A DNA stretch of 64,000 nt from Cutibacterium avidum ATCC 25577 (GCF_000227295.1 NZ_JH165054.1:1176550-1240549); one strand, 5' to 3'. Counted from the first letter of the stretch, positions 17,445 to 27,046 are shown. Notes: generated from the sequence alone by a model not told the origin. Program-made: numbers and translations.

Positions 17445-18101
17445 TCAGATGAGACCGACTTCATGGGCAAACAACACGAGGCCCACCCGGTCCCGGCACT
17501 CCAATTTCGATAGTAGCCGACCAATGTGAGTTTTCACGGTCCCCTCTGCCATGTAGAGAGTTTGGGCGATCTCGGCGTTCGTCGCCCCCTTGGCGATCTC
17601 CACCAACACCTCCCGCTCGCGGTCCGTCAGCACCGCCAGCCTCTTGTCGGCAGCCTTGGGATCACTGGGCAGGGTGGGCACGACGTGGTCGAGCAGGCGT
17701 CGAGTGGCAGATGGGGCGACGACCGCGTCACCAGCAGCGACGTTGCGGATCGCGCTCAACAGCTCAGTGGGGCGGGCATCCTTGAGGAGGAATCCGGATG
17801 CGCCAGCCTTGAGGGCGGCGTAGACGTACTCGTCGAGGTCGAAGGTGGTGAGAATCAGCACCTTGGTGTCCAGTGGCGATTCAGTGATACGCCGGGTGGC
17901 CTCGACACCGTCCATCTGTGGCATCCGGATGTCCATGAGGGCAACGTCGACCGGCATTCGCCGCAGCACGTCGAGGGCTTCGACGCCGCTGGACGCCTCC
18001 GCGACAACCTCCATGTCGTCCTCGGCCTCGATGAGCATGCGGAATCCCGAGCGGACGAGGGACTGGTCGTCGACAAGGATGACGCGGATCGGATCAGGCA
18101 T
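17445..18101 (-). CDS. NarL/FixJ-type response regulator
   Basis: Two-component regulator of 218 residues. The receiver domain has the acidic pair Asp11-Asp12, the phosphate-accepting Asp57 in ALMDIRMP, Thr in ILTTFD and the conserved Lys in FLLKDA; the C-terminal LuxR-type HTH starts at LTDREREVLVEIAKG. GGAGGTGCC precedes the ATG directly. Normally such genes sit beside a histidine kinase; none is adjacent here, but an orphan kinase of the right type lies on the same strand at 32619-33989 beyond the glycan island. It probably controls the ABC transporter genes that follow it on the same strand. Confidence 0.9.
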   Translation of the reverse strand: MPDPIRVILVDDQSLVRSGFRMLIEAEDDMEVVAEASSGVEALDVLRRMPVDVALMDIRMPQMDGVEATRRITESPLDTKVLILTTFDLDEYVYAALKAGASGFLLKDARPTELLSAIRNVAAGDAVVAPSATRRLLDHVVPTLPSDPKAADKRLAVLTDREREVLVEIAKGATNAEIAQTLYMAEGTVKTHIGRLLSKLECRDRVGLVLFAHEVGLI

Positions 18102-18119
18102 GGCACCTCCAGTTGTTCG

Positions 18120-18266
18120 TCAGTCGGAGTTTACCGATTGCGTGCCGTGCAGGAATTTGTCGATCTCCGGATTCGCTGGGTTGTCATCGTCGCCACACCA
18201 GGTCTCGGCGAATCGCTCCAGACGCTCATCGGTCGAGCGAAGAAGGAGGAGCCCCACTATGGCCAT
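18120..18266 (-). CDS. Possible 48-residue protein upstream of the response regulator
   Basis: Small frame from ATG 18266 to TGA at 18122-18120. The product starts with a short hydrophobic run (MAIVGLLLLRS) and continues as an acidic segment (RFAETWCGDDDNPANPEID) ending in SVNSD. The stop lies 18 bases before the response regulator ATG, with that gene's ribosome binding site in between, as expected for two genes of one operon. No ribosome binding site is obvious for the small ORF itself. No family is recognised; the rest of this gap (18102-18320) holds only a CTGCGGCCGCAG palindrome. Confidence 0.3.
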   Translation of the reverse strand: MAIVGLLLLRSTDERLERFAETWCGDDDNPANPEIDKFLHGTQSVNSD

Positions 18267-18320
18267 CGCGCGGTTCGATCAACAGAGCTGCGGCCGCAGT
18301 CGGTCGTGTTTCGATGCGGT

Positions 18321-19145
18321 TCAGCTCTTGACTGCTCCCTCCGAAATACCGGCGATGAGTTGCTTGGCGCCGACGGCAAACACGAGCAACAGCGGGACGA
18401 CGGCGATGAGCGAGGAGGCCATGAGCATGCCGTAGTCGGTGCCGTGTGCTGTCTTGAGCTGGCTCAGTGCCACCTGCAGAGTCAGCTTGCTGGGATCGTT
18501 GAGGACGATGAGGGGCCACATGAAGTCATTCCACGAGCCGATGAAGGTGAAGATCCCCAGGAACGCCATTGCAGGACGGATGATGGGCACGCACACGTGC
18601 GCGTACTGGCGCCAGAACCCGCAGCCATCGAGGGTCGCTGCTTCCATGAGTTCCTTCGGGATGGCGTTGGTGGCGTACTGGCGCAGCCAAAACACTCCGA
18701 ACGAACTTGCCAGGGAGGGCACGATGACGGCCTTGAGATCGCCGACCCACCCGATCTTGCTCATGAGGACGAACTGCGGGATCGTCGCTAGCTGGATGGG
18801 CAACAGGAAGGTCGCCAGGACTACAGCGAAGAGCACTTTCCTACCGGGAAAATTGAACTTGGCGAAGGCGAAGGCTGCCAGTGAGGAGATGAGCAGCACG
18901 AGTACCGAAACCGTTATCGCCACCAGGGCTGTGTTGGTCATGGCCGCCCAGATGTTGATCTTGTCAGTGATGGTGTGGACGTTTTCGCCCAGACGGTCGC
19001 CAGGGGTGAGCACTGGCGGGTACTTGTAGATCACCGAGGAAGGCTGGCTGGCCAGCACGAACATCCAATAGAACGGGAACAGCGAAACCAGCCCGCCCAA
19101 GGCGAGGAAGATGTGCCTCAGGGCCGTACCCACATGCCGTCTCAT
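18321..19145 (-). CDS. Carbohydrate ABC transporter permease (MalG type), glycan island
   Basis: Membrane subunit of 274 residues with six predicted helices and an EAA loop beginning EAATLDGCGF. It fits the CUT1 family of sugar permeases. It overlaps the upstream MalF-type gene by four bases and is the last gene of the leftward three-gene importer operon. No ATPase is encoded nearby, as for the importer at 7.6-10.6 kb. By context it helps import mannose- or hexosamine-containing oligosaccharides released from host glycans; that substrate is an inference from the glycosidases encoded divergently. Confidence 0.9.
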   Translation of the reverse strand: MRRHVGTALRHIFLALGGLVSLFPFYWMFVLASQPSSVIYKYPPVLTPGDRLGENVHTITDKINIWAAMTNTALVAITVSVLVLLISSLAAFAFAKFNFPGRKVLFAVVLATFLLPIQLATIPQFVLMSKIGWVGDLKAVIVPSLASSFGVFWLRQYATNAIPKELMEAATLDGCGFWRQYAHVCVPIIRPAMAFLGIFTFIGSWNDFMWPLIVLNDPSKLTLQVALSQLKTAHGTDYGMLMASSLIAVVPLLLVFAVGAKQLIAGISEGAVKS

Positions 19146-20110
19146 CGCGCCACCTCGCGATCATGCTCGCGGGTGACGAGCCAGTTGATGATCGAGAAGA
19201 ACAGCACGACGACAAACACTCCCCAGGCGATTGTCGCGCCGTAGCCGTACCGGTTCTCCTGGAAAGCCACCGAGTAGAAATAGAGCACCATCGTGAGACC
19301 AGAGTTGTTCACCCCACCCGCAGAGGCTGCCCCGGTGGATCCGGAGCTGGTGATCACCTGGGCTTCGGTGAAGCTCTGCAACGAACCGATCGTCGACATG
19401 AGGGTGATGAACAGGACGATGGCTCGAAGCTGCGGCAAAGTGACGTGGAAGAATGTGCGCCACCCGTTCGCCCCGTCGATGGCGGCTGCCTCGTACTGAC
19501 TCTTGTCGATAGCTTGCAGTCCGGCGAGGATGAGCAGAGCGTTATACCCGACGAATGACCAGATCGTCAGCGACGAGATCGCGATCTTGATGCCCCATTC
19601 GCTTTGCAACCAGGCGATGTTCGACTGGCCGAGCATGTTGCGGATAGCGTTTGCGAGCCCGAACTGGCTGGCGAAGATCGAGCTGAACAGAATGCCCATG
19701 GCCACCATCGACGTAATGTTCGGCACGAGGTAGATGACCCGGTACGTCGTGGAGAAGCGCATTGTCTTGTTCAGCATGAGGGCGACGATCGTGGCGATGA
19801 TGAGCGTCGGGATCGTGCCCATCGCCCACAGAATGAGCGTGTTGCCCAGTGACTTGTAGAACAGGTGGTCGCTGACCAGATACTTGAAATTCTCCAGACC
19901 GACGAAGTTCGCGCTGCCCAACCCTGACCAGTCGGTGAACGCGAGCAGCAGGGTGAAGATCATCGGTACAGCCGCGAAGATGAGGAAGAAGAAGAAATAC
20001 GGACTCAGCGCGGCGTAGATCGGTAGGGCTTTGCGCATCCGCCGGCCCACGGACGAGCGGCGCAGCTCGTCTGTGGGCACGGCTTCAATCGTGGTGTTCG
20101 CAGAATTCAT
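19142..20110 (-). CDS. Carbohydrate ABC transporter permease (MalF type), glycan island
   Basis: Membrane subunit of 322 residues, with a 35-residue basic cytoplasmic N-terminus, six predicted helices and the EAA loop EAAAIDGANGWRTF. CUT1 sugar permease by length and motif. It overlaps the MalG-type gene by four bases and follows the binding-protein gene by 30 bases, so the three importer genes form one transcription unit read away from the DeoR regulator. Confidence 0.9.
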   Translation of the reverse strand: MNSANTTIEAVPTDELRRSSVGRRMRKALPIYAALSPYFFFFLIFAAVPMIFTLLLAFTDWSGLGSANFVGLENFKYLVSDHLFYKSLGNTLILWAMGTIPTLIIATIVALMLNKTMRFSTTYRVIYLVPNITSMVAMGILFSSIFASQFGLANAIRNMLGQSNIAWLQSEWGIKIAISSLTIWSFVGYNALLILAGLQAIDKSQYEAAAIDGANGWRTFFHVTLPQLRAIVLFITLMSTIGSLQSFTEAQVITSSGSTGAASAGGVNNSGLTMVLYFYSVAFQENRYGYGATIAWGVFVVVLFFSIINWLVTREHDREVAR

Positions 20111-20140
20111 CTCGTCACAGAACTCATTCGGAAAGCTGCC

Positions 20141-21445
20141 TCACTTGACGGTGAGATGGAGCTGTTTGGCGATCCGTTTGGCCTCGGAGACGGCGTCGTT
20201 CCAGGCGGTCTCCGGGTTCTTGTGCGAGGACTCGACCTGCTCCAACTGGGCCCGGAACGGAGCGGACACGGCATCGGAGTGCGAGTCTTCGTAGATCGGA
20301 CGTACCGACTCAGCAGCCTTTCCGAAGACCTTCGCGGCATGCTGCCCACCGAGAAACTCCACTGGCCCGGACACCTTCGGATCATCGTAGGCTTTCGGAG
20401 AGACGGGGAAGTTGCCGTTGTGGACGTACTCGCGCACCTGGGATTCCACGCTGAGCAGTTCGCGGATCGCTTCGAACGAGGCCTTGGGATCGGATGCCCC
20501 AGCAGGGATGGACAGGAACGAGCCGCCCTGGTTGATGGCTGGTCCGGGGTGAGCACAGACTCGCCACTTGCCCTTTGTCTCGGGAGCGTCAACCATGAGG
20601 TCGGCCAGGTGCCAGGAGGCACCGAAGTCGGCGGGTAGGCGTCCCTCGTTGACGGCGGCGGTGGAATCGGACGTGTCGGACTGGATTCCGGCGATGATGC
20701 CGGCCTTGAACGCCTTGACGGTGGTGTCCCAGGCCTTGCGGACGTGGTCCTGATCGCCGATGAAGGTCTTCTTCTCGTCAATGAATCCCTTGCCCGATTG
20801 CGGCCAGATCGTGTCGAACAAGCCTGCCGAGTTACGCACGAGGTAGGTCTTGTCCTTGGCCGCCCGGAGCTTGGTGCCGAGCTCGATGTAGGCGTCCCAG
20901 CTGGTGATCTGGGCGGCGAGCTTGTCGGGGTCGGCGGGCAGTTTGGCCTGCTCGAAGATGTCGGCCCGATAGAACAGGGCCGTCGGGCCAATGTCGGAAG
21001 GAATGCCGAGCTGCTTGCCGTCGGTGGTGGAGGCCTGGTCCCACTTCCAATCCAGGAAGGTGGGCTTGAGGTCCTTGGCACCCAGAGTGTTGAGGTCGAC
21101 GAAGTACTTGGCGTGGTCGCGGAAGAAGGCGATGTCCTCACCCTTGACGCCGGTGATGTCAGGCAGGCCGGAGCCAGCAGTGAACGTCGTGGTGAGCTTT
21201 TGCTTGAAATCGCCGCCGATGATGTCCTGACGCACGCTGTAGGACGAGTGCGCCTTGGAGACGGCAGCCAGCGTCTGCTTGTCGAATCCTTCCGGCCAGA
21301 TCCATAGGACGAGCTTCTTGGCGTCACCGGCACCCTTGCCGGACGTGGGATCGGCGGAGGTCGAGCATCCGGTTAATGCCGACATTCCCAACATGCTCAG
21401 TCCGGCAAAGCTGCCGGTGAGCAGACGACGACGCGACAAATTCAT
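20141..21445 (-). CDS. Sugar-binding lipoprotein of glycan importer
   Basis: Solute-binding protein of 434 residues, family 1. The N-terminus LSRRRLLTGSFAGLSMLG carries a twin-arginine pattern and is followed by a lipobox LTGC, so the mature protein should be a membrane-anchored lipoprotein on the outer surface. It delivers its ligand to the two permeases encoded downstream. It is divergent from the DeoR regulator with a 348-base gap, which probably holds the regulated promoters for both directions. Similar size and layout to the binding protein at 9327-10631, but the sequences are clearly different. Confidence 0.9.
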   Translation of the reverse strand: MNLSRRRLLTGSFAGLSMLGMSALTGCSTSADPTSGKGAGDAKKLVLWIWPEGFDKQTLAAVSKAHSSYSVRQDIIGGDFKQKLTTTFTAGSGLPDITGVKGEDIAFFRDHAKYFVDLNTLGAKDLKPTFLDWKWDQASTTDGKQLGIPSDIGPTALFYRADIFEQAKLPADPDKLAAQITSWDAYIELGTKLRAAKDKTYLVRNSAGLFDTIWPQSGKGFIDEKKTFIGDQDHVRKAWDTTVKAFKAGIIAGIQSDTSDSTAAVNEGRLPADFGASWHLADLMVDAPETKGKWRVCAHPGPAINQGGSFLSIPAGASDPKASFEAIRELLSVESQVREYVHNGNFPVSPKAYDDPKVSGPVEFLGGQHAAKVFGKAAESVRPIYEDSHSDAVSAPFRAQLEQVESSHKNPETAWNDAVSEAKRIAKQLHLTVK

Positions 21446-21793
21446 GAGATCCCTCCTGGGGTTGAACGGAAATCGTCACTGACAAAATCGCTCAATAATG
21501 TTCATTATGGAGGTGGGTTCCGAACTGACTCTCGATGATGTGAACGTCATGCAAGGGGAGTTTGGGCTCTTCTACCCGCCAGTGGTTCAGGGTGTCACGA
21601 CTGTGTGTACCTGAGGTTAACTGTAGGTGATATCCAGAAAACAACCTTGTCAATGCTTGATTCGAGTATGCCTGAGCTGACCGGGAGACAGCTCGTGAGA
21701 TCACTGTAGCGTCCGGTGAGTGAGGGGATGATGCAAAGTGATCGAAATGACGAAATATTCTGATCGGTGACTCTGGATCGCTATCATGGGCAT
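21446..21793. promoter_or_regulatory. Divergent control region of the glycan island
   Basis: This 348-base gap separates the leftward importer operon from the rightward DeoR-led enzyme operon and contains no gene I can support. It is AT-richer than the genes. GATCG is repeated at 21740, 21762 and 21776 just before the regulator start, and could be part of a DeoR operator; spacings of 22 and 14 bases are not regular, so this is weak. Confidence 0.35.
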
Positions 21794-22546
21794 ATGCTCA
21801 AGGCCGCTCGTCATGACGCGATCGTCGAACTACTCCGGGGCCGAACTGCCATGCGAACCGTCGACATCGCTCAGAATCTCGACGTGAGCGTGGCCACGGC
21901 TCGGCGTGACTGCATCGCTCTGGAGGAGAAAGGCATCATCGAGCGTTCTTGGGGAGGCATCCAGCTCGTCACGAGCGTGGACGATCACTTCGGTGACGTG
22001 ATGAACCACCACACTCGCGCCAAGGCTGCGATCGCCCGCAGGGCCGCCGAGCTTGTCCACGACGGCGACACCATCATCATGGACATCGGCACCACCGTCC
22101 ACCATCTGTCCGGCCTGCTTGCCGAGCGCTCCGTCACCGTCCTTACTGCGTCCCTGCCCGTCTTCGAGGCTCTCCGGAGCGCCCCGGACGTCACCGTGGT
22201 CGTCCTTGGGGGAGTGTGGTCGGAGCGATACCAGTGCTTTGACGGTCAGTTCGTCGCCGATGCGCTGACTCACCATCAAGCCGACCTGGCTTTCCTGGGC
22301 TGCTCCGGGGTGAGTGCCAACGGGCGGGTGCGTGACACGAGTCGCTCCCAGGCTGAGATCAAGCAGGCGATTGTCGCTGCAGCGAGTCGAAGCTACCTGC
22401 TCGTCGACTCCGAGAAATTCCCCGGTGTCGGGGCGCACTCCCCGTTCACCGTCGAGGACGTCAGTGGGGTCATTACGACTGGGCCACTGCCGCCGGACTT
22501 CGACGCACACTGCGAATCAACAGACATGGAGGTCGTCACGGTATGA
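21794..22546 (+). CDS. DeoR-family transcriptional regulator
   Basis: Regulator of 250 residues. The N-terminal DeoR-type HTH reads RTVDIAQNLDVSVATARRDC with the recognition helix VSVATARRD, followed by the GIIERSWGGI wing; the C-terminal sensor domain has the sugar-phosphate-isomerase-like DIGTTVHHLSGLL. Members of this family usually repress sugar catabolic genes and are released by a phosphorylated sugar. ATG 21794 is chosen because conserved sequence (MLKAARHDAIVELL) starts there; a GTG at 21767 would add nine residues. It overlaps the GH4 gene by four bases and therefore sits at the head of the enzyme operon. Confidence 0.9.
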   Translation: MLKAARHDAIVELLRGRTAMRTVDIAQNLDVSVATARRDCIALEEKGIIERSWGGIQLVTSVDDHFGDVMNHHTRAKAAIARRAAELVHDGDTIIMDIGTTVHHLSGLLAERSVTVLTASLPVFEALRSAPDVTVVVLGGVWSERYQCFDGQFVADALTHHQADLAFLGCSGVSANGRVRDTSRSQAEIKQAIVAAASRSYLLVDSEKFPGVGAHSPFTVEDVSGVITTGPLPPDFDAHCESTDMEVVTV

Positions 22547-23931
22547 AACTCACCATTCTCGGTGGCGGGGGATTCCGCGTTCCACTGGTATTCAAGGCCC
22601 TCGCTCGCGACGTCTCACCCCAACGAGTCACCGAGCTGCGGCTTTACGACACCGACTCCCTCCGACTAGGTGTCATCGAAACAGTGTTGTCCCAGCTGGC
22701 TCCCGGCCTGCCTAACGCGCCGTCCGTCGTGGCGACCACTGACCTGCCCACTGCCTTAGCGGGAACCGACTTCATCTTTTCGGCCATTCGCGTCGCCGGA
22801 ACGCGTGGACGCGCCTTGGACGAGTCGATGTGTCTGGCGCGCGGTGTCATCGGCCAGGAGACTGTCGGGGCTGGCGGTATCTCATATGCCTTGCGGGGTA
22901 TCCCGGTGGTGCTCGACCTCGTCGAGCAGATAACGCGATACGCCCCCCATGCCAAGGTCATCAACTTCACTAATCCTGCCGGGGTGATGACCGAGGTCAT
23001 GCAGCACCGCCTCGGAGACCAAGTGGTCGGTATCTGTGACTCCCCGGTCGGCTTGGCTCGTCGCGTTCTGTCTACCCTGCAGGATGCCGGGCTGGCACCG
23101 GCCGATCTGGGTTCCCTGTTCGACGCTGACGGACGGGTCCACATCGGCTACAGCGGGCTCAATCACCTGGGCTGGCTGACCAGTTTGGAGGTCGACGGCA
23201 CCGACGTCTTGCCGCGTCTGATGGAGCGCCCCGACCTCATCGGGAGTTTTGAGGAAGGTCGACTCTTCGGTCCTGATCTGGTGCAAGCCTTGGGCGCCGT
23301 ACCCAACGAGTACCTGCACTATTACTACTATTCTCGCGACGACCTCGCCGTCGACCAGGATGCCGAGGCTCCGCGTGGGGCTTTCCTTGAGGCCCAGCAG
23401 CGTCGCTTCTACACCAAGGCCCAGGACACTGACGACGTTGCCGGGCTGTGGGAGGCCACTCGCCTGGAGCGCGAAGAAACGTACATGGCCACCAATCGCG
23501 AGGTCTCGGGGGAGTTCGAGCGCGACGAGGCCGATCTGGAAACTGGCGGATACGACAAGGTCGCCCTCGCGATCATGCACGCCATCGCCAACGACGTGCC
23601 CGCTGAACTCATCCTCAATGTTGCCAATCGCGGGGCTCTCCCCGACCTACCTGATGATGCCGTCGTGGAAATCCCGTGTCGAGTGGACGGTTCCGGGATT
23701 CACCGACTTCCTGCACCGGAGCTACCCGACCACGCTCGCGGGCTTGTCGTCAACGCCAAATACGTCGAGCAACGCACTATCGATGCCGCTGTCAACCACA
23801 GCCGCACCGCCGCGTTGCTAGCCCTGAGCCACCACCCATTAGTTGACTCCGTGTACGTTGCCGAGCAACTTCTCAATGACTTCGCCGATGCCTTCGACGG
23901 CCTGGACTACCTTGTGGATGACCATGCATGA
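22543..23931 (+). CDS. Glycoside hydrolase family 4 (6-phospho-beta-glucosidase-like)
   Basis: GH4 enzymes cleave glycosidic bonds by an oxidation-elimination mechanism that needs NAD and a divalent metal. The 462-residue protein starts with the Rossmann motif ILGGGGFRVP, has NFTNPAG near residue 145, the metal-binding cysteine in GICDSPVG near residue 165 and the metal-binding histidine in GLNHLGW near residue 206. The pattern is closest to the 6-phospho-beta-glucosidase branch. That branch normally follows a PTS importer, whereas here an ABC importer is encoded, so the true substrate may be unphosphorylated or phosphorylated inside the cell. Overlaps of four bases upstream and eight downstream show tight coupling. 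Confidence 0.85.
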   Translation: MKLTILGGGGFRVPLVFKALARDVSPQRVTELRLYDTDSLRLGVIETVLSQLAPGLPNAPSVVATTDLPTALAGTDFIFSAIRVAGTRGRALDESMCLARGVIGQETVGAGGISYALRGIPVVLDLVEQITRYAPHAKVINFTNPAGVMTEVMQHRLGDQVVGICDSPVGLARRVLSTLQDAGLAPADLGSLFDADGRVHIGYSGLNHLGWLTSLEVDGTDVLPRLMERPDLIGSFEEGRLFGPDLVQALGAVPNEYLHYYYYSRDDLAVDQDAEAPRGAFLEAQQRRFYTKAQDTDDVAGLWEATRLEREETYMATNREVSGEFERDEADLETGGYDKVALAIMHAIANDVPAELILNVANRGALPDLPDDAVVEIPCRVDGSGIHRLPAPELPDHARGLVVNAKYVEQRTIDAAVNHSRTAALLALSHHPLVDSVYVAEQLLNDFADAFDGLDYLVDDHA

Positions 23932-26900
23932 TCACACCGAGCTCACCCAAGACCGCATTGGTCACCTCAAAGAGCGTCTCGAGCGAGAAATCACCAAGAA
24001 GATCTGTCCACTGGACGTGACGGCCTGGCAAGCTCCCGGAGAACCGGTGAGCTTCGAGGAAGCCGTCGTCGCCGATTACCGTCCATTCCCGCCCGGAACC
24101 TGGTGGGGTGCTCCATGGAGTACCTGGTGGCTCCACGTCACCGGCACTCTGCCCGAAGGCCACGCCGGCGACGAGATCGACCTCTCGATGGACCTCGGAT
24201 TCGTCGGCGACTGGGCCGGAAACCAGTCCGAAGCCATGGTGTACACCTCTTCGGGACGCCCCCTCAAAGCCCTCAACCCACGCAACCATAGGGTCGCACT
24301 CAACCACGGGACGCTGACCCAACGATTCGCTGACGAGGGTGAGCCGCTCATCGGGACCGACGGGGGCATCGAGCTGTGGGTGGAAGCCGCTGGTAACCCC
24401 GACATGACCTTGCATCTGGGCGGACCCACTGAGCTGGGGGATCGTCGCACTGCAGGCGATGAACCGCTGTGGCAGTTCAGGGGAGCGGAACTCTCGGTGC
24501 GTCGCAAGGAGGTGTGGGACCTGTGGCTCGACATTGATGTCCTCGACGGGCTCATGCGCCAGCTGCCGTCCGACTCCACCCACCGCGCCCGATTGCTTCA
24601 CGGTTTGGAGCAGGCTGCCGACGAGGTCGATCTCCATGGCATCCTCGCCGGTGCCGGACAGGCCCGAGAAATCCTTGCCGGGCACCTTGGCTCGGGGGCG
24701 AACTCATCGGCTCAACAGATGACGGCGATCGGACACGCGCACATCGACTCGGCATGGCTATGGCCGTTGCGTGAGACCCGCCGCAAGGTAGTGCGTACCT
24801 TCTCCAACGTCGTGTCACTGGCCGAGGAATATCCCGACTTCCACTTCGCTTGCACCAGCGCCCAGCACTACGCCTGGCTCCAGGACTCCTCGCCAGAACT
24901 CTTCGAGCGCGTCAGGGACGCCATTGAACGTGGCCAGTGGCACCCGGTGGGTGGCATGTGGGTGGAATCCGACACCAACCTGCCCTCGGGGGAATCGTTG
25001 GTGCGTCAATTCACCAGTGGTCTGCGTTGGATGCGTGAACAGCTTGGGGTACGCCCGGACTGCCTGTGGCTACCGGATTCCTTCGGCTACACCGGTGCGT
25101 TGCCCCAGATCGCCCGACTGGCTGGCATGAACTGGTTCTTCACCCAAAAACTCAGCTGGAACACGGCCAACACCTTGCCCCACCACACGTTCTGGTGGGA
25201 GGGCATCGATGGGACTCGTATCTGGACGCACTTCCCGCCGGTGGATTGTTACGACTCCATCGTCAGTGCCGACGAGGTCAAGAAGGCTGAGGCGAACTTC
25301 AAAGAGAAAGGTGTGGCGCGACGCTCGATCCTGCCATTCGGGTATGGCGATGGCGGTGGAGGGCCCACAGCTGAGCAGGTGGAACGCGTCCACCGATTCG
25401 CCGATGTGGAGGACGCGCCTCAGGTTCGGTTGGGCTCACCTGACGACTACTTCGCCCAGGCTCGCGACGACTACCCCCAGGCGCCGGTGTGGCGCGGCGA
25501 GATGTACTTGGAGTTCCACCGGGGCGTCTACACCTCTGTCCATGCCCTCAAAGACGGCAACCGGCGCGCCGAGGAGGCTCTCACCGCCGCCGAGTGGTTA
25601 GCCGCCGCGGCAGCTCGCCTCGGCCATCCCTACCCCCATGAGCAGTTGGAACAGCTGTGGCGACGTACGCTGTTGCTGCAGTTTCACGACATCCTGCCCG
25701 GCTCGTCGATCGCGTGGGTGAATCGGGAGGCCATCGCCGAGTTCACCGCTATTCGTGCTGAGTTGGGTCAGCTCATGGATGAGGCCTGGCAGGCACTGTC
25801 ACAGGCGTCTGAAGGCGAGATCACCGGGGCGAGTCTAATCAATCCATCCCACAGTGACCGTCGCGAGGTAGTCACCGTTGACGGTCGGCCCACACTCGTA
25901 CAGGTGCCAGCCATGGCGGCGCAGCCGCTCGCCGATGCGGTGGTTGACCCTGAGCACCCGGTACGGGTGGAGCGGGAGCTCGACTCGATCCGAATGTCCA
26001 ACGGACTGGTCGAGGTGTGCATCGACACGCACGACGGACTGGTGAGCTCGGTTGTTGACCTGGTGGCCGACCGCGAGCTCCTGCTTCCTGGGCAGCGCGC
26101 CAACCGACTCGTCCTACACCCCGACTATCCCGACTGTTTCGACGCATGGGAATTGCAGCACCAGTACCGTCACAGTGCTGTTGTGGTGGATGACCTCACC
26201 GGGGTGGACGTCCTCGAGGGCCCGCTACGGAGCACGGTGCGAGTTGAACGCGGGGAGTCCGGCTTCATTCAGGCCATCACCCTTGACGCCGACAGCCGAG
26301 CGGTCGAGTTTAGCCTTGACGTTGACTGGACCGAGCAGGCCCGAGTCCTCAAGGTCGACTTCCCCCTCGATGTGGCCGCTGACACCAGTGTCGACGAGAT
26401 CCAGTTCGGTCACATCAAGCGACCAATCGGTGCCAACACGTCATGGGATGACGCCCACTTTGAAAGCTGTGGGCAGCAGTGGATGTTGCTGGGCGAACCC
26501 GGCTACGCCGTCGCATTGGCCAACCAGTCCACCTACGGTCATGATGTGAGTCCAGCGGGAGGGGACGAGCACACATCCACCCAGGGGGTGATGGCCCGGC
26601 TTACCCTGCTGCGTGCTCCGCAGAGCCCAGACCCGCACCCCGACCGAGGTCATCACCACCTTGTCTACAGCTTGCTCGCTGATGCCGGGGTTGCGTCTGC
26701 CCACGTCGAGGCGGCACGGCTCAACCAGCCGCTCCAGATGCGAGATGGTGCGCTGCACCTGGACAGTCTGGCCCGGATCGAACCGGTACGAGGCTTCGCC
26801 GTCATCGACTCCGTCAAGCAGGCCTTCGATGGCTCTGGTGATCTTGTCATCCGTATGCACGAGGCAGATGGCGCCCGCAGCCGAGTGCGCCTGCTGCTAG

Positions 26901-27046
26901 ACCGGGGCGGCTACCTCAGCGAGGTGGACCTGCTCGAGGAACGAATCGGTGATCCGACCCAACAGCTTCCGACGGTCGCCGTGAGCGAGGTGGACCTCGC
27001 CCTGCGTCCTTTCCAGATCTTGACGTTGAGAGTGAGTCAACGATGA
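23924..27046 (+). CDS. GH38 alpha-mannosidase
   Basis: Retaining, zinc-dependent alpha-mannosidase of about 1040 residues, the normal length for bacterial GH38. Zinc-site sequence GHAHIDSAWLWP lies near residue 267, the catalytic nucleophile is Asp385 in LPDSFGY, and FGYGDGGGGPT and LQFHDILPG (near residue 587) complete the site. The C-terminal half is the beta-rich mannosidase domain. No signal peptide is seen, so it should trim alpha-mannosides in the cytoplasm after import. ATG 23924 overlaps the GH4 stop by eight bases; ATG 23918 is equally possible. Together with GH125 it suggests use of mannose-rich N-glycans or yeast-type mannans. Confidence 0.9.
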   Translation: MHDHTELTQDRIGHLKERLEREITKKICPLDVTAWQAPGEPVSFEEAVVADYRPFPPGTWWGAPWSTWWLHVTGTLPEGHAGDEIDLSMDLGFVGDWAGNQSEAMVYTSSGRPLKALNPRNHRVALNHGTLTQRFADEGEPLIGTDGGIELWVEAAGNPDMTLHLGGPTELGDRRTAGDEPLWQFRGAELSVRRKEVWDLWLDIDVLDGLMRQLPSDSTHRARLLHGLEQAADEVDLHGILAGAGQAREILAGHLGSGANSSAQQMTAIGHAHIDSAWLWPLRETRRKVVRTFSNVVSLAEEYPDFHFACTSAQHYAWLQDSSPELFERVRDAIERGQWHPVGGMWVESDTNLPSGESLVRQFTSGLRWMREQLGVRPDCLWLPDSFGYTGALPQIARLAGMNWFFTQKLSWNTANTLPHHTFWWEGIDGTRIWTHFPPVDCYDSIVSADEVKKAEANFKEKGVARRSILPFGYGDGGGGPTAEQVERVHRFADVEDAPQVRLGSPDDYFAQARDDYPQAPVWRGEMYLEFHRGVYTSVHALKDGNRRAEEALTAAEWLAAAAARLGHPYPHEQLEQLWRRTLLLQFHDILPGSSIAWVNREAIAEFTAIRAELGQLMDEAWQALSQASEGEITGASLINPSHSDRREVVTVDGRPTLVQVPAMAAQPLADAVVDPEHPVRVERELDSIRMSNGLVEVCIDTHDGLVSSVVDLVADRELLLPGQRANRLVLHPDYPDCFDAWELQHQYRHSAVVVDDLTGVDVLEGPLRSTVRVERGESGFIQAITLDADSRAVEFSLDVDWTEQARVLKVDFPLDVAADTSVDEIQFGHIKRPIGANTSWDDAHFESCGQQWMLLGEPGYAVALANQSTYGHDVSPAGGDEHTSTQGVMARLTLLRAPQSPDPHPDRGHHHLVYSLLADAGVASAHVEAARLNQPLQMRDGALHLDSLARIEPVRGFAVIDSVKQAFDGSGDLVIRMHEADGARSRVRLLLDRGGYLSEVDLLEERIGDPTQQLPTVAVSEVDLALRPFQILTLRVSQR

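Noticed and set aside
18289-18300. Palindrome CTGCGGCCGCAG after the importer permease gene as a terminator or site
   Set aside because: No loop and no T tail; a 12-base self-complementary sequence is expected by chance in such GC-rich DNA.
21740-21780. Three GATCG copies as a DeoR operator
   Set aside because: Irregular spacing and a very short common word; kept only as a remark in the intergenic entry.
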